From contig NZ_JAPDDP010000005.1 of NCBI RefSeq assembly GCF_027587195.1, positions 62,001-126,000 of the forward strand: a stretch of 64,000 nt of DNA, read 5' to 3'. The notes beneath the pieces are model-generated. The model was not told where the DNA came from and searched no databases. It saw only the letters and a program-made list of their open reading frames with translations. Below, one piece after another: positions 19,325 to 27,825 of this stretch (positions are counted from its first letter, which is position 1; each line of letters starts with the position of its first letter). Source of the DNA: Solirubrobacter phytolaccae (GTDB lineage: Bacteria > Actinomycetota > Thermoleophilia > Solirubrobacterales > Solirubrobacteraceae). The position numbers were made by a program, and so were the translations under genes.

Positions 19325-20155
19325 CTAGTCCGCGGAGTCAACGAAGAGGTCGACCTGGGGTGTGGAACCGGGGACGTAGGCGTACTGGTCGAAATCGGTG
19401 ACGCCCTCCTCGCGCAGCACGTCCTCGCACAAGTAGGTGTTGCCCGTGCACTCGCGGCTCGGCCGGGTGATCACCGCGTACGCGGCGTCGGCATACAGCT
19501 CGGGCTTGCGCGAGACGCTCATCGCGGCGTCGCCGCCGAGCAGGTTCTGCACCGCCGCGGTGGCGATCAGCGTGCGCGGCCACAGCGCGTTGGAGGCGAC
19601 GCCGTCCTCGCGCAGCTCCTCGGCCAGGCCCAGCGCGAGCAGGCTCATCCCGTACTTGGAGAGCGTGTAGCCGATGTGGCCGCCGAGCCACTTGGGCTCG
19701 AGGCTGATCGGCGGCGAGAGCGTGAGGATGTGCGGGTTCTCGGCGGCCTTCAGGTGCGGCAGGCACGCGCGCGAGACCACGAACGTGCCGCGGCTGTTGA
19801 TCGACTGCATCAGGTCGAAGCGCCGCACGGGCAGGTCTTCCGTCTTGGACAGGTTGATCGCGGACGCGTTGTTGACGCACACGTCGATGCCGCCGAACGT
19901 CTCCACGGTCTTGGCGACGGCGGCCTCGACGCTGCTCTCGTCCCGGATGTCGCCGACGATCGGCAGCGCCCTGCCGCCCGCGGCCTCGATCTCCTCGGCG
20001 GCGGTGAACACGGTGCCCGGCAGCTTCGGGTGCGGCTCGGCGGTCTTGGCGATCAGCGCGACGTTCGCTCCGTCCCGCGCGGCCCGGAGTGCGATCTGCA
20101 GCCCGATCCCGCGGCTGGCGCCGGAGATGAACAGCGTCTTGTCCTTGAGGCTCAT
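19325..20155 (-). CDS. Short-chain dehydrogenase/reductase
   Basis: A 276-residue classical SDR. The cofactor motif SGASRGIG (about 10-17), the NNAS motif in CVNNASAINL and catalytic Tyr/Lys in YTLSKYG are present. The Ser position reads TLSPPIS. The sequence resembles the HSDL2-like branch (long inserted NHPL-type loop and GNTYLCEDVL near the end). The substrate is unknown; an acyl or steroid-like carbonyl compound is possible by family. Confidence 0.9.
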   Translation of the reverse strand: MSLKDKTLFISGASRGIGLQIALRAARDGANVALIAKTAEPHPKLPGTVFTAAEEIEAAGGRALPIVGDIRDESSVEAAVAKTVETFGGIDVCVNNASAINLSKTEDLPVRRFDLMQSINSRGTFVVSRACLPHLKAAENPHILTLSPPISLEPKWLGGHIGYTLSKYGMSLLALGLAEELREDGVASNALWPRTLIATAAVQNLLGGDAAMSVSRKPELYADAAYAVITRPSRECTGNTYLCEDVLREEGVTDFDQYAYVPGSTPQVDLFVDSAD

Positions 20156-20188
20156 GGCGCCTGAGTCTCACGGAATAGGCCGCGGGCT

Positions 20189-20380
20189 GTGTGCGTCTCA
20201 TCCGGCATGACCCGCGCCCCCTCCGGGAGACACAACGTCACGCCCGCCAAGGGCGGCGCCGGCTCGCGCACGACCGACAAGAAGGGCTACACGTTCACGA
20301 AGAGGTTCACGAAGGCCGGGACGTTCACGTACGTGTGCACGATCCACCCGTCCATGAAATCGACCGTGAAGGTGAGCTAG
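20189..20380 (+). pseudogene. Cupredoxin C-terminal fragment
   Basis: The last 50 or so codons read as the C-terminal half of a small plastocyanin-like protein: RHNVT (first His ligand), then YTFTKRFTKAGTFTYVCTIH and PSMK, which give the Cys, His and Met ligands. The normal N-terminal half, with the signal peptide and first strands, is missing, and the preceding DNA runs straight into the SDR gene start. The open stretch upstream of the homology has no protein-like character. It is probably a deletion remnant, though the surviving frame is intact. Confidence 0.7.
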
Positions 20381-20568
20381 CGCTGGATCGTGACCGGCGC
20401 GGCGAGGCTGCTGACGGCGGTGCCTTCGCCGTCGCACTCGAGCACCGAGATGTTCTCGGCCGCGTTTTCGTCCTCGCGGATCATCGCGTAATAGGCCTGC
20501 AGGGCCTGTTTGCGCGATGGGAACGCGGCGAGCGAAGCACCGTAGCTGTCGATGAGCAAGTAGTACAT
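20377..20568 (-). CDS. Small conserved-looking protein of unknown function
   Basis: 63 residues starting MYYLLIDSYGASL with an excellent ribosome site (GGGAGG, 5 nt before the ATG). There are no membrane or signal segments; it is an alpha/beta mix with a Cys late on. No family is recognised. The ribosome site and compact composition favour a real gene. It ends in a 4-bp overlap with the cupredoxin remnant on the other strand. Confidence 0.65.
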   Translation of the reverse strand: MYYLLIDSYGASLAAFPSRKQALQAYYAMIREDENAAENISVLECDGEGTAVSSLAAPVTIQR

Positions 20569-20699
20569 ACGTCCTCCCGTGCTGCGCAATGTAAACGCAC
20601 GGATCGGGATCGCACAAGCGCGAACACTGGACCGAGGTCGAGCCATGTCCGTGGGAAAACCCGATGGTCCAGTTCCGCGCGAGGGTCGATGCTGTGGAC

Positions 20700-20951
20700 A
20701 TGCCCCTTCTGACGCTGCGCTACGGAATCCCGTTCGCCCTCGTGCTGGGGGGCTTCGTCCTGCTGTTCGCCGTCGAGGACGAGATCCGCTGGGACGGCTG
20801 GGCGATGCTGGTCGGCTCCGGCCTGTCCGTGCTGCTGCTCAACTGGCTCTTCCGCCTCGGCGTCGCCGGTGACAAAGAGCGGGATCAGGAAGAGGCCGCG
20901 CGCGAGTACTTCGGCGCGCACGGCCACTGGCCCGACGAGAAGGGCGACTAG
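20700..20951 (+). CDS. Small two-helix membrane protein
   Basis: 83 residues from ATG at 20700 (an ATG at 20664 is possible). Two membrane helices (YGIPFALVLGGFVLLFAV and WAMLVGSGLSVLLLNWLF) are followed by an acidic tail (REYFGAHGHWPDEKGD). This layout is common in actinobacteria; no function is known. The 3' end overlaps the convergent ald gene by 4 bp. Confidence 0.7.
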   Translation: MPLLTLRYGIPFALVLGGFVLLFAVEDEIRWDGWAMLVGSGLSVLLLNWLFRLGVAGDKERDQEEAAREYFGAHGHWPDEKGD

Positions 20952-22063
20952 GCCGCGAGCGCCGCGGCCGGCGTCACGAACGCCAGGCCCTGGTCGTTGG
21001 CGACCGGCTCGCTGGTGACGGCACCGCCCGCGACGCTGAGGCCCTGCTCGAAGCCCGGGTCACGCTCGAAGGCGCCGCGCACACCGTGGTCGGCGAGCTC
21101 GAGCACGTACGGCAGCGTCGCGTTCGACAGCGCGGCCGTGGAGGAGATCGGCACGGCGCCCGGCATGTTCGCGACGCAGTAGTGGCTGATGCCGTCGACC
21201 GTGTAGACCGGGTCGGTGTGCGTCGTCGGCTTCGAGGTCTCGAAGCAGCCGCCCTGGTCGATCGAGACGTCGACGAGCACGGCGCCCGGCTTCATCAGCG
21301 CGAGCTGCGCGCGGGAGACGACGTGCGGCGCGCGGGCGCCGTGGACGAGCACCGCGCCGATCACGACGTCGGCCTCCTTGAGGCCTTCCTCGATCGACAG
21401 CGTGGAGGCGAAGACGGTCTTGCCCTGGCCGAGGATGAGGTCCAGCTCGCGCAGGCGGTCGATCGAGCGGTCGTAGACCTTCACGTCGGCGCCCATGCCC
21501 TGCGCGACGCGCGCGGCGTTGAGGCCGACGACGCCGCCGCCGATGACCATCACGTTCGCGGGCTCCACGCCCGGGACGCCGCCCATCAGCACGCCGCGGC
21601 CGCCCTGGGGCTTGGCGAGCATGAACGCGCCCGCCTGCGCGGCGAGCCGGCCCGCGACCTCGCTCATCGGCGCGAGCAGCGGCAGGCGGCCGTGCGCGTC
21701 GGTGATCGTCTCGTACGCGATGCAGGTGGCGCCGGAGTCGATCAGGCCCTTGGTCAGCTCGGGCGCGGGCGCGAGGTGCAGGTAGGTGAAGAGGGTGTGG
21801 TGCGGCTGCAGGCGCGCGATCTCGACCGGCTGTGGCTCCTTGACCTTGACGATCAGCTCCGCGGCGGCGAAGACGGCATCGGCGTCCTCACCGAGGGTCG
21901 CGCCCTGCTCGGTGTAGGCCTCGTCCGTGATCGCGGAGCCGAGGCCCGCGCCCTTCTGGACGATGACTTCATGACCGCGCCGGGTGAGCTCCCGAACGCC
22001 CGCGGGGGTGAGGGCAACGCGGGCTTCGTCGGTCTTGATCTCGGTGGGGACGCCGATGCGCAC
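20948..22063 (-). CDS. ald: Alanine dehydrogenase
   Basis: A 371-residue NAD-dependent alanine dehydrogenase, which converts L-alanine to pyruvate and ammonium and can run in reverse. Family landmarks are MRIGVPTEIK at the start, the substrate Lys in KVKEPQ, His in YLHLAP, and the nucleotide-binding IGGGVVGLNAA. The length is normal. A Lrp/AsnC gene lies divergent 72 bp away, the arrangement known for mycobacterial ald and its regulator AldR. Confidence 0.96.
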   Translation of the reverse strand: MRIGVPTEIKTDEARVALTPAGVRELTRRGHEVIVQKGAGLGSAITDEAYTEQGATLGEDADAVFAAAELIVKVKEPQPVEIARLQPHHTLFTYLHLAPAPELTKGLIDSGATCIAYETITDAHGRLPLLAPMSEVAGRLAAQAGAFMLAKPQGGRGVLMGGVPGVEPANVMVIGGGVVGLNAARVAQGMGADVKVYDRSIDRLRELDLILGQGKTVFASTLSIEEGLKEADVVIGAVLVHGARAPHVVSRAQLALMKPGAVLVDVSIDQGGCFETSKPTTHTDPVYTVDGISHYCVANMPGAVPISSTAALSNATLPYVLELADHGVRGAFERDPGFEQGLSVAGGAVTSEPVANDQGLAFVTPAAALAA

Positions 22064-22135
22064 GGGGTTCTCTCCAGGGGGTGTGGGGTACGCGTGCGAT
22101 CATCCACGGGCCCACAGCCCGAATCGAGTCTGACT

Positions 22136-22576
22136 GTGAAATCAGTAGCGCTAGACGAGACAGACCACCGAATCATCAAGCTGCTTCTCCGAAACGGAAG
22201 AGCGCCGTTCGCGTCGATCGGGGCGGAGGTCGGCCTCTCGCCGCACGGCGCGGCCGACCGCGTGCGACGGCTCCAGCGCGCGGGCGTGATCACCGGGTTC
22301 AGCGCGAACGTGGACTCGCAGACGCTCGGGCGCTCGCTCGAGGCGCTGATCGACGTGCGGCTGATGCCGTCGACGGACTCCACGCACTTCGAGCGCCTCG
22401 CGGGCGGCCTGGACGCCGTGCGCGAGGTGCTGTTCCTCACGGGCCGCTGGGACTACCAGGTCAGCGTCGCGTGCACGGACGCCGACGACCTCGACCGGAC
22501 GGTCCGCGCGCTCCGCCAGCAGGGCGGCGCGGCGCAGACCGAGACCCGGATCGTCATGCGGAGATCAGCCGTGTAG
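22136..22576 (+). CDS. Lrp/AsnC-family regulator, probably controlling ald
   Basis: 146 residues from GTG at 22136. The N-terminal HTH (LDETDHRIIKLLLRNGRAPF, then SPHGAADRVRRLQRAGVI) is followed by the alpha/beta RAM ligand-binding domain. The position divergent to ald matches AldR of mycobacteria, which responds to amino acids and controls ald; that role is inferred from context. The 3' end overlaps the convergent SDR gene by 12 bp. Confidence 0.88.
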   Translation: MKSVALDETDHRIIKLLLRNGRAPFASIGAEVGLSPHGAADRVRRLQRAGVITGFSANVDSQTLGRSLEALIDVRLMPSTDSTHFERLAGGLDAVREVLFLTGRWDYQVSVACTDADDLDRTVRALRQQGGAAQTETRIVMRRSAV

Positions 22577-23146
22577 GGCGAGCCGCTGGCCGTTCATCTT
22601 CTCGGCCGCGGGGGAGAGCAGGAACGCGATCGCGTCGGCGATGTGCGCCGCATCGGTGAACGTGGCGAACTTCGCGTCGGGCTTCGCCGCGCGCATCTCC
22701 GGCGTGACGATCGCGTTGACGGCGATCACGTTCGCGGTGATCTCGTCGGCGAGCGCGAACGTCCACGCCTCGGCGGCGGCCTTCGCGGCCGCGTAGGCCG
22801 CGTTGCTCCAGGTCGGCTCGAGCGCCTGCTTGGAGGACACGATCACGAAGCGCCCGTTGTTCGCCTTCAGCGGCTCCAGGAACGCGCGCGAGGCGTTCTG
22901 CACGGTCGTGAGCAGCTGCTTCTGCAGCCACTCGGTGTCCGCCGGGTCGACGCCGCCCTTCCAGCCGCCGACGAGGTGCACGAGCGCGGTGACGCCGGTC
23001 AGGGAGTCCGCCCACTGCTGGGTCTGCTGCGCGTCGAGCAGGTCGACCTCGCTGCTGCGGGGCGCCGAGACGGTCGCGCCGTCGCGCTCCAGGCGCGCGA
23101 TGACCGCTTGGCCGAGCGCGCCCCCGCCGCCGGTGATCGCGATCAC
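22565..23146 (-). CDS. Short-chain dehydrogenase-like protein
   Basis: A 193-residue, short SDR. The cofactor motif is ITGGGGALGQAV at the extreme N terminus. The active-site region reads IVSSKQALEP followed by YAAAKAAAEAW, so Ser, Tyr and Lys are in place. The start is a GTG that overlaps the stop of the DUF6421-like gene by 4 bp, so both products are made together. The substrate is unknown. Confidence 0.85.
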   Translation of the reverse strand: MIAITGGGGALGQAVIARLERDGATVSAPRSSEVDLLDAQQTQQWADSLTGVTALVHLVGGWKGGVDPADTEWLQKQLLTTVQNASRAFLEPLKANNGRFVIVSSKQALEPTWSNAAYAAAKAAAEAWTFALADEITANVIAVNAIVTPEMRAAKPDAKFATFTDAAHIADAIAFLLSPAAEKMNGQRLALHG

Positions 23147-25215
23147 GCGGCGGCTCCCGCCAGCTCGACCGTCTCGTCGAGCTTGGCCTTGAGCGAGATG
23201 TAGAACAGCGAGAGCGGGAACTCGTCGGGCTGGACGAGGTCGATGAAGCGGCGCGGGTCGCCCTGGTCGCTCAGCTCGCGGACGTCCTTGCGCCACGCGC
23301 TGTCGGCCGCCGGCTTGACGTAGGTGGAGACCAGGTCGTGCGCCGAGGCCCAGTACTGCGGCTTGGTCGAGTCGATCCCGTCGCGGTAGAGCGTCTCGAC
23401 CTGGGTGCGCAGGTTCGCGACGCCCTCGGCGATCCCGTCCCACTCGATCGTGAGCTCGTTGTTGGTCCAGTGCACCAGCTCGTGCTTGTGCAGGAAGGCG
23501 AACAGCAGCTGGCCGCCGAGCCCGTCGTAGTTGCGCACGCGCGGGCCGGTGATCGGGAAGCGGAACAGGCGGTCGAGCAGGATCGCGTGCTGGACGTAGC
23601 GCGCGAACGCGAAGCCCTCCTGCTCGAGCTTGACGGCCTCGACGAACGCGGTCAGGTCGCAGCGCAGCTCCTCCAGCGCGTACATCCAGTACGGCGCGCG
23701 CTGCCGGATCATGAACGGGTCGAACGGGAGGTCGCCGCGGCTGTGCGCGCGGTCGTGGATGAGGTCCCAGAGCACGAACGCCTGGCGCGACAGCTCCGGC
23801 GAAGCGAGCAGCGCGGCGGCGTCGGGGGCGAGGTTGAGGGACAGCACGTCCGCGGCCTTGGTGGCGACGGCGCGCAGGCGCGCGGCCTCGCGGTCGCAGA
23901 AGATCGCGCCGAAGTGGTTGGCGGGCTTGCCGGCGACGCTCACCGTCTCCGGGAACAGCACGGCGGTGTTGGACTCGTAGCCGGACGTGCGGTCCACGAA
24001 CGTGACCGGCACGAACTTCGGGTTCTGGAAGCGGGTCGCCTCCAGCTGCGCGAGCCACTCGGGCCACGGGACGCGGATGATCAGCGCCTCGAAGACCTTC
24101 TCGGACGGGCCGTTCTGCTTGTACATCGGGAACACGACGAGGTGCTCGATGCCGTCCTCGCGGTGCAGGTCCGGGCGGAACGCCTCGAGGCTGTTCGTGA
24201 AGTCGGGCTTCTCGAAGTCCCAGGCGTTGAGGTCGGCGATCACCGCGTCGAGGTAGTCGGCTTGGTGCGGGAAGTGCGGGCGCAGCACGTCGATCGCGGT
24301 GGTGATCGCCTCGATGTCGGCGTCGGCGCGCTTGTCGGCGTCGATCGAGCCGTCGGCGTTCTGGAGCGCGCGGAGCGCCTCGATCTCGCCCTTGAGCGCG
24401 GCCCACGCGGGGTCGGCCTTGGCCGCCGACGGCTGGATGTCCTCGGCGTGGTTGAAGGACGGGTTCGCGACCCAGTAGACGAGGTTGAGCCACAGGTCGG
24501 CGTGGTCGTACTCGCCGAGCGTGTCGTCGCCGAACAGGTCGGAGTCCGAGAGCACGACGACGCGGCCGGCGCCGTGCTCGGTGACGACGGCGAGCGGCGC
24601 GTGCGGCGCGGTGGCGGTCGTCGAGGCGCGCGCGATCACCTTCGCGCCGTTGGTGGTCGCGAGCGTGCCGGCGCGGTACAGGCGGATCTCGTTCACGCGC
24701 GCGAGCACGTCGGCGGACGAGCCGCGGCCGTTGGAGGTCAGCAGCGGGCGGATCCAGGTCGGCGTGCCGTCGGACTGCTCGTAGTCCTGCACCGTCGCGG
24801 TCTCGATCTGGATGCCGAAGGACGCCAGCAGCTCGTTGAGGTTGTTGCCGTAGCGGTCGTGGTCGCACTCGCCCAGCACGATCAGCCCGCCGCCGGCGTG
24901 CACGAACGCGCGGATCGCCTCGATCTCGTCGGCGCTCAGCTGCGGCGAGCCGACGCCCGTCGTCGCCTCCCAGCGCGGGTCCGACGGGTGTGCGAGCACG
25001 AGCACGTCCGCGTCGATCTGCGTCAGCAGGCCCTCCGTGTGCGCACGCACCGTGAAGTCGCGCTGCTCGAGCAACTTGGCCGCCTTCACGTACGAGACGT
25101 CCTCAGGATGCGCGGGCTGCATCCGCTGCGCGACCTCAGGCCGGATCGTCCAGGCCTGGCTGTGGGCTTCGTCGAAGAGCAGGGTCGCGGGCTTGTTCGG
25201 ATGCAGGAGAGCCAT
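23143..25215 (-). CDS. DUF6421-like protein with N-terminal GATase-like domain
   Basis: 690 residues. The first part, about 240 residues, is an alpha/beta domain like those in ThuA/GATase-type proteins (AFVHAGGGLIVLGECDHD, HGAGRVVVLSDSDLFG). The C-terminal 440 residues match my recollection of DUF6421 of streptomycetes. The stretch WDLIHDRAHSRGDLPFDPF followed by EELRCDLTAF has the look of a metal site (His/Asp/His and Glu), but this is inference. No activity is known. It is coupled to the SDR gene and divergent from an Lrp-type regulator. Confidence 0.7.
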   Translation of the reverse strand: MALLHPNKPATLLFDEAHSQAWTIRPEVAQRMQPAHPEDVSYVKAAKLLEQRDFTVRAHTEGLLTQIDADVLVLAHPSDPRWEATTGVGSPQLSADEIEAIRAFVHAGGGLIVLGECDHDRYGNNLNELLASFGIQIETATVQDYEQSDGTPTWIRPLLTSNGRGSSADVLARVNEIRLYRAGTLATTNGAKVIARASTTATAPHAPLAVVTEHGAGRVVVLSDSDLFGDDTLGEYDHADLWLNLVYWVANPSFNHAEDIQPSAAKADPAWAALKGEIEALRALQNADGSIDADKRADADIEAITTAIDVLRPHFPHQADYLDAVIADLNAWDFEKPDFTNSLEAFRPDLHREDGIEHLVVFPMYKQNGPSEKVFEALIIRVPWPEWLAQLEATRFQNPKFVPVTFVDRTSGYESNTAVLFPETVSVAGKPANHFGAIFCDREAARLRAVATKAADVLSLNLAPDAAALLASPELSRQAFVLWDLIHDRAHSRGDLPFDPFMIRQRAPYWMYALEELRCDLTAFVEAVKLEQEGFAFARYVQHAILLDRLFRFPITGPRVRNYDGLGGQLLFAFLHKHELVHWTNNELTIEWDGIAEGVANLRTQVETLYRDGIDSTKPQYWASAHDLVSTYVKPAADSAWRKDVRELSDQGDPRRFIDLVQPDEFPLSLFYISLKAKLDETVELAGAAA

Positions 25216-25287
25216 CCGTCAAAGGTACGGCGCGGTCCGCCGGCCCTCAAGACCGTTCTGCGGCGTCTGTGCGCAAGAATCCAACGT

Positions 25288-25722
25288 ATGGACGACGTGA
25301 ATCGACAGATTCTTGCGCTCCTCGTCGAAGACGGCAGGCGCAGCTACGACGACATCGCGCGTCGTGTCTCCTTGTCTTCCCCGGCGGTCAAGCGCCGAAT
25401 CGACCGGATGCGCGCCGACGGTGCGATCCGCGGCTTCAGCGCGGTCATCGACCCGGAGGCGTTCGGCTGGCGCACCGAGGCGCTGGTCGAGCTCTTCTAC
25501 GCGCCCGGGACCCTGCTCGAGCAGGTCGCCGCGTCCCTCGCGCGCCACCCGCAGGTCGTCGAGGCCTGGAGCGTCACCGGCGACGCTGACGCCATCGCCC
25601 GCGTGCGCACGAGCGACAACCGCGACCTCGAGCGGCTGATCATGGAGCTCCAGCAGGACGGGCAGGTCATCCGCACCCGCTCCCAGATCATCATGAGCGA
25701 CCTGATCGCTCCGCGTGCATAG
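25288..25722 (+). CDS. Lrp/AsnC-family regulator
   Basis: 144 residues. The HTH is MDDVNRQILALLVEDGRRSY followed by SSPAVKRRIDRMRADGAI, and a RAM domain ends at RTRSQIIMSDLI. It lies divergent from the DUF6421-like/SDR operon across 72 bp and is its most likely regulator. It is clearly different from the Lrp protein at 22136, so each operon here has its own. Confidence 0.9.
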   Translation: MDDVNRQILALLVEDGRRSYDDIARRVSLSSPAVKRRIDRMRADGAIRGFSAVIDPEAFGWRTEALVELFYAPGTLLEQVAASLARHPQVVEAWSVTGDADAIARVRTSDNRDLERLIMELQQDGQVIRTRSQIIMSDLIAPRA

Positions 25723-25771
25723 TCCGCACGCTGACATTCGGTAAACAAGTGCACTTTGGTACTAAGCCGAT

Positions 25772-25813
25772 GTAACCCGTTTCACGCTTGACCGGTGGAG
25801 AAAGGGTTACCGT
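25772..25813 (+). promoter_or_regulatory. Inverted repeat and -10-like box ahead of the cyclase/isoprenoid operon
   Basis: GTAACCC (25772-25778) and GGGTTAC (25804-25810) form perfect 7-bp arms 25 bp apart. TACCGT (25808-25813) overlaps the right arm and could be the -10 box. TTGACC lies at 25788-25793, but its spacing to TACCGT (14 bp) is short. The repeat could be an operator; its partner is unknown. Confidence 0.35.
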
Positions 25814-25822
25814 CGCCTCGGT

Positions 25823-27163
25823 TTGGCTCCCAAGCGCAAGAGCCCGCTGAACGAGCGTCTCGTCACGGCGATGCTCAGCGTGCAGTTCCACTCGCTCGGC
25901 CGTGAAGGGCAGATCGGGCGTCCGCCGACGCTCGTGTCGCCGGACCTCGCGCCCCTGCCACTCGACGAGGCGCTCGACATCGTCCGCGCGAAGGGCACCG
26001 AGGACTTCCAGCGCGAGGTCATGTGGACCGTGCTCCGCGGCTCTCCGCACCCCCCGTTCCGCGAGCCGTTCCGTGGCCGCCATCTGCGGTATCCGCCGCC
26101 CGTGCGCTTCTACTGCGAGACGCTCAAGTTCGACCTGGCCGTCTTCGACGAGCGGCGTAGCCAGTACCGCAGCGACGCCCGCCTGTTCGCCGCGGCGATC
26201 GTCAGCTACGCCCTCGAGCGACTGGACGTGTTCGCGGCGCTGCAGGCGGTGATCGTCAAGCGCGAGGAGGGGTCGCTGTTCGCGAGCGAGCTCCTCCAGG
26301 AGGCGCTCGGCGGGCCCGTCGAGGACTTCCTCGGCTTTCTCCATGACATGGAGAAGGTCCCGCGCCCCGGCGAAGACACGCTCACGCAGCAAAAGCGGTG
26401 CGCCCGCTCCCTGCGCAACTTCGAGGAGGAAGTCGGCGTGAGCCTGGAGACGTACGTGGGCGAGTTCGCCGACACGGTGGCCTTCATGGAGACCTGGAAC
26501 GCGCGCGAGAAGCCGGGTCGGCTGGAGCTCGGGGCGCAGGCGCCGCGGGTGTATCCGGCGTTCACCGTCGCGCTGCAGGACCCGAAGACGCTGACCACGT
26601 CGGTCACGTCGACCTCGCTGGTCAGAGCCGACGATCTGCAGCCGCTCCTGGTGGCGATGGACCCGCGCAGCTGGGACGGCCTGAGCACCTGGTTCAGGGA
26701 GGTCAAGTACGTCAAGAAGCGGAGCAAAGACCGCGGGACACCGCACAAGCCCAAGCAGCTGCGCGAGGTCGTCGACATCCACTCGCGCGGGGGCCAGACC
26801 GACATGGGCTTCTTCGAGAACCTGCTCTGGGTCGAGTTCAAGGTCGGCAGGGACAAAGAGGGCCGCGCGGACAAGGGCTGGGCGACCCTGGACTTCTCGC
26901 TCGCGGAGAGCGTCCGCAGCCGGCTGCTGTGGGACGAGCGGCCGGGCGGGCTGCTGGTCAACTCCGGCTGGACGAAGCTGCGGTGCATCAGCCCGGGGCT
27001 CTGGCGGCTCACGGCACGCAAGGTGCTGCGGTTCTCCGACCGAACCCCGCAGTCCGGAGGCAACACCCCGTTCGACTTCGGCCAGACGCTCAACCTGCTT
27101 GCCCCATCGGTGTTGAGCAGCTGGCTCGAGAGCGACATCTACAGCACTGGGAGGCAGGCATGA
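25823..27163 (+). CDS. Unknown soluble protein, first gene of the operon
   Basis: 446 residues from a TTG start. There is no signal peptide and no membrane helix. The N-terminal half is mostly helical and charged (EDFQREVMWTVLRG, LYVP-free; FLGFLHDMEKVPRPGED). The C-terminal half is mixed (GWATLDFSLAESVRSRLLWD, LRCISPGLWRLTARKVLRF). I recognise no family. The stop overlaps the next start (ATGA), so it is translated together with the phasin-like protein. As the first gene of a seven-gene operon it is likely central to the pathway, but no function can be assigned. Confidence 0.75.
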   Translation: MAPKRKSPLNERLVTAMLSVQFHSLGREGQIGRPPTLVSPDLAPLPLDEALDIVRAKGTEDFQREVMWTVLRGSPHPPFREPFRGRHLRYPPPVRFYCETLKFDLAVFDERRSQYRSDARLFAAAIVSYALERLDVFAALQAVIVKREEGSLFASELLQEALGGPVEDFLGFLHDMEKVPRPGEDTLTQQKRCARSLRNFEEEVGVSLETYVGEFADTVAFMETWNAREKPGRLELGAQAPRVYPAFTVALQDPKTLTTSVTSTSLVRADDLQPLLVAMDPRSWDGLSTWFREVKYVKKRSKDRGTPHKPKQLREVVDIHSRGGQTDMGFFENLLWVEFKVGRDKEGRADKGWATLDFSLAESVRSRLLWDERPGGLLVNSGWTKLRCISPGLWRLTARKVLRFSDRTPQSGGNTPFDFGQTLNLLAPSVLSSWLESDIYSTGRQA

Positions 27164-27813
27164 GCAGCGACCCGCCGCGCTCCGGCACCGACGGCTGGGA
27201 CCGCATCGGCGAGTTCATGAGCCGCATGAACGAGACCGGCGCCGTGATGGCGCAACGCAACCTCGACGCCTGGACCGAGATCTCCGCGGACCTGCGCGAC
27301 CCGAAGTTCACCGCCGACGCGTGGGCGCGCAGCAACGCGAAGCTGTTCGGCACGTTGCTCGACAACGCGCAGGAGATGGCCACGCTGTTGGGGACCTCAC
27401 CGGGCAACCAGCCCGCCGCGAACGTCATCCCGACGGTGTTCCTCCTCTTCGTGATCGAGATCCCCGACGACGACGGAGCTGATGACGCGTCGAAGCGCAA
27501 GCTGGTCCGCGACCCGTTTCCCGACGTGCCGCCGATCGACGCGCCGCGGTGGATCTCCCGGTGCCCGCCGCGCGCGTCCCTGTGGCTGGCGGGCGGCACG
27601 GGCGACGATGATGCCGTCGCCGTGCGCAAGTCGATCACCATCGCCCGCGACAAGAAGAACCTGCGCCGGTACAACGTCACCTACAAGTCGCGCAAGGCCA
27701 CGAAGCAACTGCCCCTCGGCAGCTACAGCGGGGTGAGCTATCTCGAGCTGGGCACGACCTACGTGCCGCTCGCCGACGTGCGCGTCGTCGTCCGCCGCGC
27801 GGACACCGACTGA
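27160..27813 (+). CDS. Phasin-like helical protein with beta-rich C terminus (unknown)
   Basis: 217 residues. The first 75 are amphipathic helices rich in Ala, Trp and Phe (WDRIGEFMSRMNETGAVMA, WARSNAKLFGTLLDNAQEMA) that resemble the helical part of phasins, the coat proteins of storage granules. The rest is beta-rich and basic (RRYNVTYKSRKATKQLPLG). The phasin likeness is by eye only. It overlaps the gene before it and lies 12 bp ahead of the cyclase gene. Confidence 0.7.
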   Translation: MSSDPPRSGTDGWDRIGEFMSRMNETGAVMAQRNLDAWTEISADLRDPKFTADAWARSNAKLFGTLLDNAQEMATLLGTSPGNQPAANVIPTVFLLFVIEIPDDDGADDASKRKLVRDPFPDVPPIDAPRWISRCPPRASLWLAGGTGDDDAVAVRKSITIARDKKNLRRYNVTYKSRKATKQLPLGSYSGVSYLELGTTYVPLADVRVVVRRADTD

Positions 27814-27825
27814 CGGCGCGGGCGC

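Noticed and set aside
25823-27163. The lead protein of the cNMP operon as a family 2 encapsulin shell protein
   Set aside because: Considered because some encapsulin systems combine a cNMP-binding domain with isoprenoid enzymes; the sequence shows no shell-protein hallmarks I know, and the cNMP domain here is on an ordinary Crp regulator.
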